Positions 17,662-26,358 of a stretch of DNA of 64,000 nt are shown here, piece by piece. A program made the position numbers and the translations under genes. Location of the stretch: NCBI RefSeq assembly GCF_030811595.1, contig NZ_JAUSRB010000002.1, positions 5,952,001 to 6,016,000 of the forward strand, given 5' to 3'. The notes beneath the pieces were generated by a model, which saw nothing but the letters and a program-made list of their open reading frames with translations, ran no database searches and was not told the DNA's origin. Source of the DNA: Streptosporangium brasiliense (lineage in GTDB: Bacteria > Actinomycetota > Actinomycetes > Streptosporangiales > Streptosporangiaceae). Every line of letters starts with the position of its first letter. Position 1 is the stretch's first letter.

Positions 17662-18324
17662 ATGACAGAGCCGGATCTTCTCACCGCCACCCGCGCAGCC
17701 TACGACGCCGTCGCCCCTCGCTATGCCGAGGACATCCCTGAGCGTTACCATTCCAACCCACTCAACCACGCAATGATCCCCGTTTTCGTCGAGTTGATCA
17801 AAACCCGCGGCGGCTTGGTGGCAGACGTGGGATGCGGCCCCGGCCACGTCACCGCACATCTGCATTCCCTCGGAGTGACCGCCTTCGGTGTGGACCTGTC
17901 GCCGGAAATGATCGGGCTTGCTCGGAGCCTGCATCCAGAACTGCGCTTCGAGGTCGGAGTGATGGACGCTCTCAAGGTCGAGGACGCTGCTCTGGCCGGT
18001 GTCCTCGCCAACTACTCCATCATCCACACCCCACCCGAACGGCTCTCCGAAACGTTCGCTGAGTTCCACCGCGTGCTCGCGCCCGGGGGCCATCTGCTGC
18101 TCGGCTTCCCGGCCTACGACGACGCCACCAAGCTGGCCGAATCATTCGACCATGTTGTGTCACTCGCCTACAGGTATTCGCCTGGCCGCATTGCCGAGCT
18201 GCTCCTCAGCGCCGGGCTCACAGAGGTAGCCAGGCTAGTCGTTTCCCCCGACGAGGATCCCAAGCGGGGCTTCCCGCAGGCATACCTCCTGGCCCGCCGC
18301 GCGATCGTGGCACACGTGGATTGA
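17662..18324 (+). CDS. Class I SAM-dependent methyltransferase
   Basis: 220 residues of the Methyltransf_11/25 type. The N-terminal ATRAAYDAVAPRYAEDIP is the common lead-in of small-molecule methyltransferases. Motif I is VADVGCGPGHVTAHL, strand 2 ends in FGVDLSPEMI, and the post-motif region has EFHRVLAPGGHLLLGF. It is a stand-alone gene beside mobile-element remains. Substrate unknown; a small metabolite or detoxification target is most likely for this type. Confidence 0.9.
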   Translation: MTEPDLLTATRAAYDAVAPRYAEDIPERYHSNPLNHAMIPVFVELIKTRGGLVADVGCGPGHVTAHLHSLGVTAFGVDLSPEMIGLARSLHPELRFEVGVMDALKVEDAALAGVLANYSIIHTPPERLSETFAEFHRVLAPGGHLLLGFPAYDDATKLAESFDHVVSLAYRYSPGRIAELLLSAGLTEVARLVVSPDEDPKRGFPQAYLLARRAIVAHVD

Positions 18325-18560
18325 TCAACGTGGTGCCGAGCGGCGGGGGCGGCCGGCAAGCAGTCTCCGGCCGGCGTGCAGCCGCTGGTGAGGCGGCGGA
18401 AGCCGCGTCCGGATCCGAGGTGGCCTTCCTCGATTCCACACGCGGGTCGGAGGGTTCACCGCCGAGCTTGATGGCTGCCCCGCAGCTACCGGCAGACCAG
18501 CATCATCGTCCACCCCGCATGCCTTGCGGCCGGGCGCCGGCCTCCAGGCCCGCATCCGTC

Positions 18561-19361
18561 TCATCCCTCCGGCAGCAGCACGTCCACGAAGATCGGCAGG
18601 TGATCGGAGGCGTCGCCGGCCACCACCGTCGCCGATCTCACCTCGACCTCCGGTGAGGCGAACACGTAGTCGATGCGGGAGCCGGTGGCGGGATAGGTGT
18701 GGCCCGCTCCCGCGCCGGCCTGGGACCAGGCGTCCCTCAAGGATGAGGCCAGCACACGGATCTCAGGCGTGCCGGGCAGGGCGTTGAAGTCCCCGGTCAG
18801 GATCACCGGCCCCTGCCGTCCGGCGATCAGCGCCTGAACGGCTCGTGCCTGTTCCAGCCGTTCGGCCGCGTCGTCGTCCTGGAGGTGGGTGGTGCAGATC
18901 CGGACGGGCACGCCGTGGACGACGATCGTGGCCCGCAGCAGCCCGCGCTGCTCGCTGCCGGGGAACCCGGGCAGGAAGGTGTTGCCGGAGTCGCGGATGG
19001 GGAAGCGGGACAGGATCGCGGTGCCGTACTGGCGGCGCGGGTCTCCGGGGGCGGGCGGGTCGAGGTCCAGGTTGGCGCCGTAGGCCACGTCCATGCCCAG
19101 TTCGGCGGCCAGCCAGGTCGCCTGGTCCACGGACCCGCTGCGCTCCGAGTAGTGCCGGTCCACCTCCTGGAGACCGGCGACGTCGGCCTGGCCCCTGCGG
19201 ATCACGTCGGCGACGCGCCGTAGGTCGAGGCGGCCGTCCGGTCCTCGTCCGTGGTGGATGTTGAAGGTGGCCACGCGCAGGTGGCGGGCCGGGGCGTCGT
19301 GTTCGGGCGCGGCCGGACGCGCCGGCGGGACTGAAGGCTCACCAGGCGCCTGTGCGGGCAA
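18561..19361 (-). CDS. Endonuclease/exonuclease/phosphatase-family hydrolase
   Basis: 266 residues from TTG 19361, which follows AAGGA at a 9-base spacing; a longer GTG start at 19415 would sit inside a terminator hairpin. The metal-dependent EEP fold is complete: VATFNIHHG (Asn), LQEVDRHYSE (metal Glu), the THLQDDD region, GDFNALPG (Asp-Asn) and the final SDHLPIF (Asp-His). The N-terminal 25 residues are Pro/Ala-rich without a clear membrane anchor. The family covers phosphodiesterases, nucleases and phospholipases; the substrate is unknown. It is last on the strand after the sugar-utilisation operon but beyond its terminator. Confidence 0.9.
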   Translation of the reverse strand: MPAQAPGEPSVPPARPAAPEHDAPARHLRVATFNIHHGRGPDGRLDLRRVADVIRRGQADVAGLQEVDRHYSERSGSVDQATWLAAELGMDVAYGANLDLDPPAPGDPRRQYGTAILSRFPIRDSGNTFLPGFPGSEQRGLLRATIVVHGVPVRICTTHLQDDDAAERLEQARAVQALIAGRQGPVILTGDFNALPGTPEIRVLASSLRDAWSQAGAGAGHTYPATGSRIDYVFASPEVEVRSATVVAGDASDHLPIFVDVLLPEG

Positions 19362-19385
19362 CGGCTGCCGTCCTTCCGGTCGGGG

Positions 19386-19415
19386 GTGCGGCCCGCGCCG
19401 AGGCGCGGGCCGCAC
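19386..19415 (-). terminator. Perfect 14-bp stem-loop ending the sugar transporter operon
   Basis: GTGCGGCCCGCGCC (19386-19399) pairs exactly with 19402-19415 across a GA spacer, six bases after the stop codon of the beta-helix gene. Confidence 0.7.
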
Positions 19416-19420
19416 GTGGG

Positions 19421-21862
19421 TCAGGAGGCGACGATCTCATAGAGGGCGATGTTGCCCCACTGGAGGTTCGCGTCGTGGACGGTCAGCCGGATCTTGCGTG
19501 TGGTGACCGGGCTCGGCAGGGTGATGGTGCTGGTCTCCACCTTCGCGCTCAGTTCCTGCCAGCCCGTCAGGTGGTGGGCCGCCTGTGTCACCCATCGGGT
19601 TCCGTCCCAGGTGTCGAGCGAGACGTCGGTGACGCCCTGCCCCTTGGCCCAGGCGGTGTGCAGGGTGACGGCGGCGATCTGCCGGTCCTTGCCGTAGTCC
19701 ACCACGAACTCGCCGGGGAAGGTCACGCCGGTGCTCACCGATGCCCACGGGCTGCTCGGATCGCCGTCGACGAGCGCGTCCACGCTGTTCGTCGGCGATG
19801 TCGGGAAGGTGGTGCTCGCCACCGCCGTCGGCCCCGGCCGGTACGGCTCGCTCGCCGCGGGCACGCCGAGGGCGATCTCGTTGATCTGGATCGGACTGCC
19901 CGCCGCCTTGACGACCAGGCGGACCCGCGTGGCGGTGACGGTCTCCGGCAGGGTGATCACCTGCTGCTCGACGGTGTCGTCGTCGGTCTTCCAGACCGGC
20001 TCCGCGCTCGCCCTGCTGACCCACCGGCCGCCGTCGTGGGTCAGCACCTCGACATCGGTGATCGCGCGGGAGGCGGCGTGCGCGGCCGACAGCGTGACCG
20101 TGCGGAAGGCACGCGCGACCGGATAGGTCAGCTCGACCACGCCGGGCAGGCGCGGCTTGGGCACGCTCCGCCAGGCCGTCGCCGGGTCGCGGTCGGCCAG
20201 CCGCTCCAGGTGGCCCTTCGGCACGAGCGTGCCGCTGACCTGACCGGGGGTGACCTTCCGCTGGAAGGCGCCGAGGTCGGGGGCGCCGTCGGGGATCGGG
20301 GTGCCCGCGTAGTCGTGTTCGGCCGGCACGCTCACGCCCGCGTCGAAGGCCGGCGAGCCGTCGAGCGGCCGGTAGCTCGCCGGGTTCTCCTGGCCGGGTG
20401 CGGACAGCTTGGGGTCGGCGACGACGGCCGCGTGGTCGTTGCCGGTCGGCGGCTGCGCGGTGCCCCAGTAGAGGTTGTGGTCGTAGATGATGCCGTTCTT
20501 GTTGTCGAAGCCGGCCCCGGCGAGGTTGACGAAGACGTTGTTGCGCACGACCACGTCCGCCGCGTTGTTGTACAGGCGCACGGCCCGCTCGAAGTGGTAC
20601 GTGCCCGCACCGCTGTAGGGCGGCTTGACCTCGACGGCGCGGTCGGTGATGTAGAGGGTGTTGTTGAGGAAGTGGGTGCCCGTGGTGGAGGTGGAGGCGG
20701 CCAGGCCCTCGTAGCCGTCGTTCCTGCTGACGTTGTAGCGGACGACCGTGTCCTTGGTCGGGGCGGCGGGGAAGGAGACAGCGAGGAAGAAGCCGCCGTC
20801 GTTGTCGTGGCTGTAGTTGTACTGGACGAGGCTGCGGTTGTTGTCGGCGTCGGCGTCGAAACCGTGGCCGTCGCTGCCCGGGCCGTTGAACCCGGTGTGG
20901 GAGACCTCGTTGTGCTGGACCACGATGTCGTCGTTGCCCTGCCACCAGATGCCGACGTTGCCGCCGGTGGTCTTGGTCCTGCCGCGTACGGCGCGCTCCA
21001 CCCGGTTGCGCTCGATCACGGCGCCCGCGGTGTGCATCGGGGTGATGCCGCCGCCGGTCACGTCGTGCACGTGGTTGTCCCGGATGCGGACGCCGGTGCT
21101 GGGCGTCCAGGTGACGACCTCGCTGTCGGGGATGCCGGTCTCCACGGGGTACAGGCTGGTCATGCCGCTACGACGGGACCACGTGGACCACATGATGAGG
21201 CCGTAGGAGCCGATCTTGGAGATCTCGTTCCGCTCCACGACCAGGTTGTGGAAGTACGTCGGCGTCGTGTTCCCCCGGATGGAGATGAGCAGCCCGGCCG
21301 CCGCGACGCTGTGGCCGCCCTGGCCGTTGACGTCATGGATGTTCAGGTTCCGCAGCGTGACGTTCTCCAGCCGGCCCGCGTCCTTGGCGAACAGGTTGAC
21401 GCCGCTGCGGTAGAGGGAGGTGTCGGCGCTGTAGTTGGTGACCTCCAGGCCGTCGACGGTGAAGTCGTGCACGTCGCTGATCCGGACGGCGGCGTCCACC
21501 CGGCCCTGCCCGTCGATGACCGGCTTGGGGCCCGTGCCGTAGGAGCCGACGAACGCCGGGCGGCCCGGCGCGCCCGCGCCCTGCACGGTGAGCCGGCCCG
21601 CCCACCGCTGCCCGGCGCGGAACAGCAGCCGGTCGCCCGGGCCCAGCCGCACCTGACCGGCTCTGTCCAGGCTCCGCCAGGCCGTGTCCGGGCTCTGTCC
21701 CGAGGCCGCGTCGTCACCCGATGCGGCGTCGACGTAGAAGGTCTGCCCGGGGTCGGCCGCCCGCGCCTGGGCGGGTACGGCCGGCGACACCATCATGGCG
21801 AGCAGGGCGAGCCCCACCCACCCGAACCGCGTACGCAAATTCTGTTCCTTTCGGGGGGTCAT
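19421..21862 (-). CDS. Secreted right-handed parallel beta-helix protein with discoidin-type C-terminus
   Basis: 813 residues from ATG 21862, which overlaps the permease stop (ATGA). An in-frame TTG at 21838 has AAAGGAA at ideal spacing and gives a cleaner signal peptide (RTRFGWVGLALLAMMVSPAV...), so it may be the real start. FYVDAASGDDAASGQSPDTA is the usual lead-in of beta-helix (DUF1565/pectate-lyase-like) proteins; helix turns follow with many N-x-V/I-x-x-N patterns (RDNHVHDVTGGGI, IERNRVERAV). From about residue 560 there are two F5/8 type C-like carbohydrate-binding modules. It is probably an extracellular polysaccharide lyase or hydrolase attacking the polymer whose sugars the neighbouring transporter imports; the activity cannot be named. 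Confidence 0.88.
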   Translation of the reverse strand: MTPRKEQNLRTRFGWVGLALLAMMVSPAVPAQARAADPGQTFYVDAASGDDAASGQSPDTAWRSLDRAGQVRLGPGDRLLFRAGQRWAGRLTVQGAGAPGRPAFVGSYGTGPKPVIDGQGRVDAAVRISDVHDFTVDGLEVTNYSADTSLYRSGVNLFAKDAGRLENVTLRNLNIHDVNGQGGHSVAAAGLLISIRGNTTPTYFHNLVVERNEISKIGSYGLIMWSTWSRRSGMTSLYPVETGIPDSEVVTWTPSTGVRIRDNHVHDVTGGGITPMHTAGAVIERNRVERAVRGRTKTTGGNVGIWWQGNDDIVVQHNEVSHTGFNGPGSDGHGFDADADNNRSLVQYNYSHDNDGGFFLAVSFPAAPTKDTVVRYNVSRNDGYEGLAASTSTTGTHFLNNTLYITDRAVEVKPPYSGAGTYHFERAVRLYNNAADVVVRNNVFVNLAGAGFDNKNGIIYDHNLYWGTAQPPTGNDHAAVVADPKLSAPGQENPASYRPLDGSPAFDAGVSVPAEHDYAGTPIPDGAPDLGAFQRKVTPGQVSGTLVPKGHLERLADRDPATAWRSVPKPRLPGVVELTYPVARAFRTVTLSAAHAASRAITDVEVLTHDGGRWVSRASAEPVWKTDDDTVEQQVITLPETVTATRVRLVVKAAGSPIQINEIALGVPAASEPYRPGPTAVASTTFPTSPTNSVDALVDGDPSSPWASVSTGVTFPGEFVVDYGKDRQIAAVTLHTAWAKGQGVTDVSLDTWDGTRWVTQAAHHLTGWQELSAKVETSTITLPSPVTTRKIRLTVHDANLQWGNIALYEIVAS

Positions 21863-22725
21863 TTGCCGATTCCGGCGGTCATGCCTTCGACGATGCGGCG
21901 CCCCAGCCACAGGTAGAGCACGATCATGGGGTAGATCAGGATCACGATCCCGGCGAACAGGCCGCCCCAGTCGGAGCTGTACTGCATGGAGCTGTAGAGG
22001 TTGAGCAGCGCCGCGGGCAGCGTGCGCTCCTCGGGCAGCGGCGAGATCAGCAGCACGAGCAGCGTCTCGTTCCACAGGCCGATGATGTTCAGGACGAGCA
22101 CGGTCATCACGCCGGGCCTGGCGACCGGCAGCACGATGCGGACGAAGGCGCGCAGCGGGCCCGCGCCGTCGATCTCGGCGGCCTCCTCGATCTCGTGCGG
22201 CAGCGAGCGCATGTACCCGGTCAGCACGAACACCGCGAACGGCAGCGACAGGATCACCTGGAAGACCAGCAGCGTGATGCGGTTGTCCCACCAACCGGTG
22301 ACCCAGTCCTCCATGAAGGTGTAGAGCGACAGTTTGATCACGACGATGGGGATGACCAGGGTCTGCAGCGGGATGCTCAGGCCCATCGCGAAGTAGCCGG
22401 TCAGCGGGCCGGCCACCCGCCGGTTGGAGCGGGCCAGCACGTACGCCGCGGGTGCCGACAGCGCCACGATGAGCAGGGAGCCGAGCAGGGTCAGGACCGT
22501 GCTGTTCAGCGCGGCGGCGGAGAACTCGGCCGCCCGCCAGGCGGAGGCGTAGTTGTCCCAGTGCGGGTCGGTGGGCAGCGAGAACGGGTTGAGCCACACC
22601 TCGCCGGAGTCCTTGAGCGACTGCATGCCCACCCAAAGGACCAGCGCGAGGTTGAAGGCCACCCACGCCCACAGGGCGATCGCGGTGGCCCGCGGCAGCA
22701 GGACGTCGCCGATCAGGCGCCTCAT
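21859..22725 (-). CDS. Carbohydrate ABC transporter permease (MalG type)
   Basis: 288 residues with six membrane segments. The EAA loop is IEEAAEIDGAGPLRAFVRIV then LPVARPG. ATG 22725 overlaps the stop of the first permease by ATGA, and its own stop overlaps the next gene in the same way, so translation is coupled through the operon. It forms the importer channel with the MalF-type partner and the lipoprotein upstream. There is no ATPase gene in the locus; such CUT1 importers in actinomycetes commonly share one MsiK-type ATPase encoded elsewhere. Confidence 0.95.
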   Translation of the reverse strand: MRRLIGDVLLPRATAIALWAWVAFNLALVLWVGMQSLKDSGEVWLNPFSLPTDPHWDNYASAWRAAEFSAAALNSTVLTLLGSLLIVALSAPAAYVLARSNRRVAGPLTGYFAMGLSIPLQTLVIPIVVIKLSLYTFMEDWVTGWWDNRITLLVFQVILSLPFAVFVLTGYMRSLPHEIEEAAEIDGAGPLRAFVRIVLPVARPGVMTVLVLNIIGLWNETLLVLLISPLPEERTLPAALLNLYSSMQYSSDWGGLFAGIVILIYPMIVLYLWLGRRIVEGMTAGIGK

Positions 22726-23666
22726 GACAGCTCCACTCGTTCGCGCCTGGTGATGCGCCGGGTCAGGGCGATGAGCACGGCGGTGACGAGCAGCACCACG
22801 ACGCCCATCGCGGCGGCGTTGCCGAGCTGGGGTATGGCGTTCCCGGCCACCAGGGAGTACTGCTGCACCGCCACCGTCCTGGCCTGCAGCGGCGGGCTCC
22901 CCGGCGTACCGCCGGTGGTGAACGCGAGCACGATCTCGAAGATCTTCAGGCTGTTGACCACCCACAGCACGGCCGACACCGCGAAGACGTCCCAGGTCAG
23001 CGGCAGCGTGATGTGCCGGAACTGCTCCCACCTGGTGGCCCCGACGATCTGGGCGTCCTCGTAGATGTGGGCGGGGATGGAGTCGACCGCCGACATCATC
23101 AGCGCCACGTAGAAGCCGGTGCTCGACCAGACCAGGCCGCCCACGATGCAGCGGAAGACCAGGTCGGGCCCGAGCCAGGGCTGCGGGTCCAGGCCGAGCC
23201 AGCCGAGCGCGGTGTTGACCACGCCCTCGGGGTTCAGCAGGAAGCCGATGGCGGCGCCCACCGCGATCATCGAGATGATCATCGGCAGGAACATCACGGA
23301 CCGGATGAAGGCGCGGCCCTTGATGTGCCGCAGCACCATCATCGACAGGAACGTGAAGCCGAAGACCAGTCCGCCGCCGGCCAGCGCCAGCACGAACGTG
23401 TTGACGAACGACGTGCGGAAGGCGTCGTCGCTCAGCAGCGCCAGGTAGTTGTCCAGGCCGCGCCAGGTCATCTCCGAGCCAGGCCCCGCCCAGGCGTTGA
23501 GGCTGACCCAGAACCCGAACAGCGAGGGCGCGACGAACAGCGCGGTGTAGGCGACGAGCGCGGGGAGCAGGAAGGGCCAGAAGGCCCGTTCGCGCCCCGG
23601 ACGCAGAGCCCTGGCCTTGACCGGCGGCGCCACGGGGGGCGCCTGGATGAGGGTTCCCGCTCCCAT
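22722..23666 (-). CDS. Carbohydrate ABC transporter permease (MalF type)
   Basis: 314 residues with an N-terminal cytoplasmic Pro/Ala/Arg stretch, then six membrane segments (FWPFLLPALVAYTALFVAPS is the first). The EAA loop is YEDAQIVGATRWEQFRHITL followed by PLTW. It begins 5 bp after the solute-binding lipoprotein and overlaps the second permease by four bases. It is the usual first permease of a CUT1 sugar importer. Confidence 0.95.
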   Translation of the reverse strand: MGAGTLIQAPPVAPPVKARALRPGRERAFWPFLLPALVAYTALFVAPSLFGFWVSLNAWAGPGSEMTWRGLDNYLALLSDDAFRTSFVNTFVLALAGGGLVFGFTFLSMMVLRHIKGRAFIRSVMFLPMIISMIAVGAAIGFLLNPEGVVNTALGWLGLDPQPWLGPDLVFRCIVGGLVWSSTGFYVALMMSAVDSIPAHIYEDAQIVGATRWEQFRHITLPLTWDVFAVSAVLWVVNSLKIFEIVLAFTTGGTPGSPPLQARTVAVQQYSLVAGNAIPQLGNAAAMGVVVLLVTAVLIALTRRITRRERVELS

Positions 23667-23670
23667 CGGC

Positions 23671-24945
23671 TCAGTTCTTGTTCGCGAGGTAGTCGGCGGT
23701 CGACTTCTTGCCCTCGGCGACGAACGCGGCGGCGTCGATCTTGCCGGAGATGAGCTTGTCGTGCAGCGGCAGGAACCGGTCGTTCCACCAGGTCTTGTCG
23801 GCGGCGGCGTCGTCGTAGGTGCGGTGCGTGGCCGCGGCCTCGGCGACCGCCTTCTGTACGGCCACCAGGTGCTCGGGCGCGGGCACGTCGGCCCGCGAGG
23901 GGATGTTCAGCGCGCTGGTGGAGATCTGCTCGACGTACTTCTTCTGCAGCGCGAAGGCCAGGAACTTCTTGGCGGCCGTCACGTTCGCGCCCTTGGCGTT
24001 GACGCCCCAGCCGAGCGTGCCGACCTCGACGGAGTTCTTGCCACCCGCCGGGAGCTGGAAGGAGGCGATCTTGACGCCCGCGGCCAGCTTGGGCTTGGTC
24101 TCGCTGGCCAGCCAGGTGCCGTTGAGGTTGAGGTCGTAGCGGCCCTGCGCCCAGGCGTCCTGGGCGGCGGGGAACTTGGTGGCCATGAAGTCCTTCTGGA
24201 AGTAGCCGCCCTCGGCGAGCTGGGCGACCTTCTGGGCCGCCGCGAGGACCTCGGGCCTGTCCCAGGCGGCGGCGTCGGTGGCCAGCGCCTTGAGGCTGCC
24301 GGCGCCGCCGGCCCGGACGAGGACGCTGTAGAACCAGTACACGTTGTAGAAGTTGATCGTGCCGTCCTGGCCGATCGGGACGCGGCCGTCCTTCTTCGCC
24401 CGGTCGAGGTAGGCGATGAAGTCCTCCCAGCTCTGCGGCGGGGCGCCGGCCAGGTCGGGGTGCTTGGCGGCGTCGAACCAGACGGCGGTGGAGATCACCG
24501 TGTGCGGGACGAACGCCAGGCCCTTGTCGTTGGAGGAGGCCTGCCGCACCGACTCGGGAAGGACGTCCTTGACCGTCTTGCCCTCGCCCGGCACCTCGGC
24601 GCCCAGCACGTCGTCCAGCGGGGCGACCAGGTTCTGCGCGGCGTAGGTGGCCAGGTTGTCGGTGGAGGTGTCGAACAGGTCGGGGCCCCGGCCCGAGGCC
24701 ATCTCGGTGGACAGGTTCTCGTTGCCCTTGCGGCCGACGAACTTCACGTCGACCTTGGTGCCCGACTGCTTGGCGAAGTCGTCGAAGAGCGCCTTGATGA
24801 TCTTTCCCTGCGGCTCGTCGGCGCCCCACGAGGAGCGGTAGGTCAGCACCTCCTGGACGGTGCCCGGGTCGCTGTTCTTCTTGCCGCACGCGGTCAGGCC
24901 CAGGGCGAGGGCTCCGACGGTGAGGACTGCCGTCAACTTACGCAT
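23671..24945 (-). CDS. Extracellular solute-binding lipoprotein of a sugar ABC transporter
   Basis: 424 residues. The signal peptide ends in the lipobox LTAC, so Cys20 is lipidated and anchors the protein outside the membrane. The rest is a family 1 solute-binding fold (VLTYRSSWGADEPQGKIIKA near the start; GRGPDLFDT in the first lobe). It captures the sugar for the two permeases downstream. Its ATG overlaps the oxidoreductase stop by eight bases. The ligand is not readable; the neighbouring GH35, GH20 and decayed GH2 suggest a galactose-, mannose- or GlcNAc-containing oligosaccharide. Confidence 0.94.
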   Translation of the reverse strand: MRKLTAVLTVGALALGLTACGKKNSDPGTVQEVLTYRSSWGADEPQGKIIKALFDDFAKQSGTKVDVKFVGRKGNENLSTEMASGRGPDLFDTSTDNLATYAAQNLVAPLDDVLGAEVPGEGKTVKDVLPESVRQASSNDKGLAFVPHTVISTAVWFDAAKHPDLAGAPPQSWEDFIAYLDRAKKDGRVPIGQDGTINFYNVYWFYSVLVRAGGAGSLKALATDAAAWDRPEVLAAAQKVAQLAEGGYFQKDFMATKFPAAQDAWAQGRYDLNLNGTWLASETKPKLAAGVKIASFQLPAGGKNSVEVGTLGWGVNAKGANVTAAKKFLAFALQKKYVEQISTSALNIPSRADVPAPEHLVAVQKAVAEAAATHRTYDDAAADKTWWNDRFLPLHDKLISGKIDAAAFVAEGKKSTADYLANKN

Positions 24946-26209
24946 GATGGGGGCCTTTCACGGGAGGGGTGAGGGGGACGACGGCCCCGGTGTGCCTGGC
25001 GCGTTCGGCCGCCCAGACCACCCGGTGCGTCGCGAGGCTTTCGTTACCGCTGGTCAGCACCAGCGAGGGGTCGCCGTGGGCGACCGCGGCGACGAACGCG
25101 TCGAGCAGCGCCTCGTCGCCGCCGCCGTGACCGGTGGCGGCCGAGGCGTCCGCGCCGGCGTGAGTGTCGATCACCGACACCTTGTCGGTGAGGAAGTCGT
25201 GCAGGCGCAAGGTCACGCCGTCGCCCTCGATCGAGCCGTGGGTGCCGAAGACGCGTGTCTTGCGGTGCTCAAGGGCGGCGAAGGCGGTGACCGTGCAGGT
25301 GGCGGAGGTGCCGTCGGCGAACTCCATGGTCACGACCTGCGTGTCGACCACGTCGTTGTCGCTGGCGTAGACGCAGCGGCCGTACGGTCCCTCGCGCAGC
25401 GCGGTCAGCACCCCGGCCTCGGTGTGGTCGTGCGTGACCGCCGACAGCGGCCAGAACTCCTTGAACGGGTCGCCCAGGCAGTCGAGGTAGATGCGCTTGG
25501 CCGAGTACGGGCAGGTGGACTCGACCGGGCAGTCGAGGCAGCGGTCGGCCGCGCCGGCGGGCCGCTGCTCGGCGCGGAAGTGCACCAGGTTGCCGAAGGA
25601 GGAGATCCGTTCGGGCAGCGCGCCCTTCACGTGGATGATCCAGTCCAGGTCGTGGCAGGCCTTGGCCAGCAGCATCGGGGCGGACTCGGCCTCGTTGCGC
25701 CAGTTGCCGCGCACGAAGGAGTGCGCCTGGTGCCACCAGCCGACCTGCTCCAGGTGCTGGATGTTCATCACCTGGCCGATGCGGCCCTCGTCGATGAGCG
25801 CCTTGAGCGTCCTGGTGTAGGGCGTGTAGCGCATGACGTGGCAGACGGCCAGCAGCACGCCGTGCCGCTGCGCGGCCTCGGCGATGGCGGTGGCGTCCGC
25901 CTCGGTCGGCGCCATCGGCTTCTCCAGCAGGATGTGGTAGCCGAGTTCGGCGGCGCGTACGGCGGGCTCGACGTGCATGCGGTCCTGGGTGGCCACGATG
26001 ATCGCGTCGGCCAGTCGGTCGCCGGCCAGCAGGTCGCGCCAGTCCGCGAAGACGTTCGCGGCCGGGATGCCGTGCTCGTCCGCGAGGCTCTGCCGTCGGT
26101 GCGGATCCGGTTCGGCCACCGCGACGACGCGGGCCCGGCCGCTCTCCAGGGCGCGGCGGGCGTAGCCGAGCCCGCGCAGTCCCGCCCCGATGACGGCGAG
26201 TGTGACCAT
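24938..26209 (-). CDS. Gfo/Idh/MocA-family NAD(P)-dependent oxidoreductase
   Basis: 423 residues. The N-terminal Rossmann fold has VIGAGLRGLGYARRAL, AVAEPDP and VATQDRMHVEPA, and the active-site Lys is in LLEKPMAP. A cysteine cluster (CLDCPVESTCPYSAKRIY) in the C-terminal half is typical of one subgroup and may bind metal or stabilise a loop. It probably oxidises or epimerises a sugar or sugar acid released from the imported oligosaccharide. It is the first gene of the transporter operon, with GAGGA ahead of ATG 26209 and a predicted ROK operator just upstream. Confidence 0.92.
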   Translation of the reverse strand: MVTLAVIGAGLRGLGYARRALESGRARVVAVAEPDPHRRQSLADEHGIPAANVFADWRDLLAGDRLADAIIVATQDRMHVEPAVRAAELGYHILLEKPMAPTEADATAIAEAAQRHGVLLAVCHVMRYTPYTRTLKALIDEGRIGQVMNIQHLEQVGWWHQAHSFVRGNWRNEAESAPMLLAKACHDLDWIIHVKGALPERISSFGNLVHFRAEQRPAGAADRCLDCPVESTCPYSAKRIYLDCLGDPFKEFWPLSAVTHDHTEAGVLTALREGPYGRCVYASDNDVVDTQVVTMEFADGTSATCTVTAFAALEHRKTRVFGTHGSIEGDGVTLRLHDFLTDKVSVIDTHAGADASAATGHGGGDEALLDAFVAAVAHGDPSLVLTSGNESLATHRVVWAAERARHTGAVVPLTPPVKGPHHA

Positions 26210-26223
26210 GAGTGTCCTCTCCG

Positions 26224-26254
26224 ACTTATTAATGGTGCTTGGTTTTATTAGTTC
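26224..26254 (-). promoter_or_regulatory. Predicted ROK operator ahead of the transporter operon
   Basis: An A+T-rich island reading CTAAT-N13-ATTAA on the minus strand, followed by TAAGTCGG. It shares half-sites and spacing with two other sites in this locus and lies 15-45 bp before the oxidoreductase start, where it would block transcription. Confidence 0.6.
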
Positions 26255-26318
26255 ACGCCGGAGACTGTCAAGGACGAAATCCGCGGAGGTCCGCGGCCGT
26301 GCCGAGGGTCGCCGAGGG

Positions 26319-26344
26319 CCCCGGCGGGCGTGGGCCCGCCGGGG
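26319..26344 (-). terminator. Perfect 11-bp stem-loop after the second beta-helix gene
   Basis: CCCCGGCGGGC (26319-26329) pairs with GCCCGCCGGGG (26334-26344) around GTGG. It lies 15 bp after the stop codon and separates the GH35/beta-helix unit from the transporter unit. Confidence 0.7.
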
Positions 26345-26358
26345 TCGTCGGGCGGGGG

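Noticed and set aside
19362-19415. Longer GTG start for the EEP hydrolase at 19415
   Set aside because: The start codon would be inside the 14-bp terminator stem and has no ribosome site; TTG 19361 has AAGGA at good spacing.
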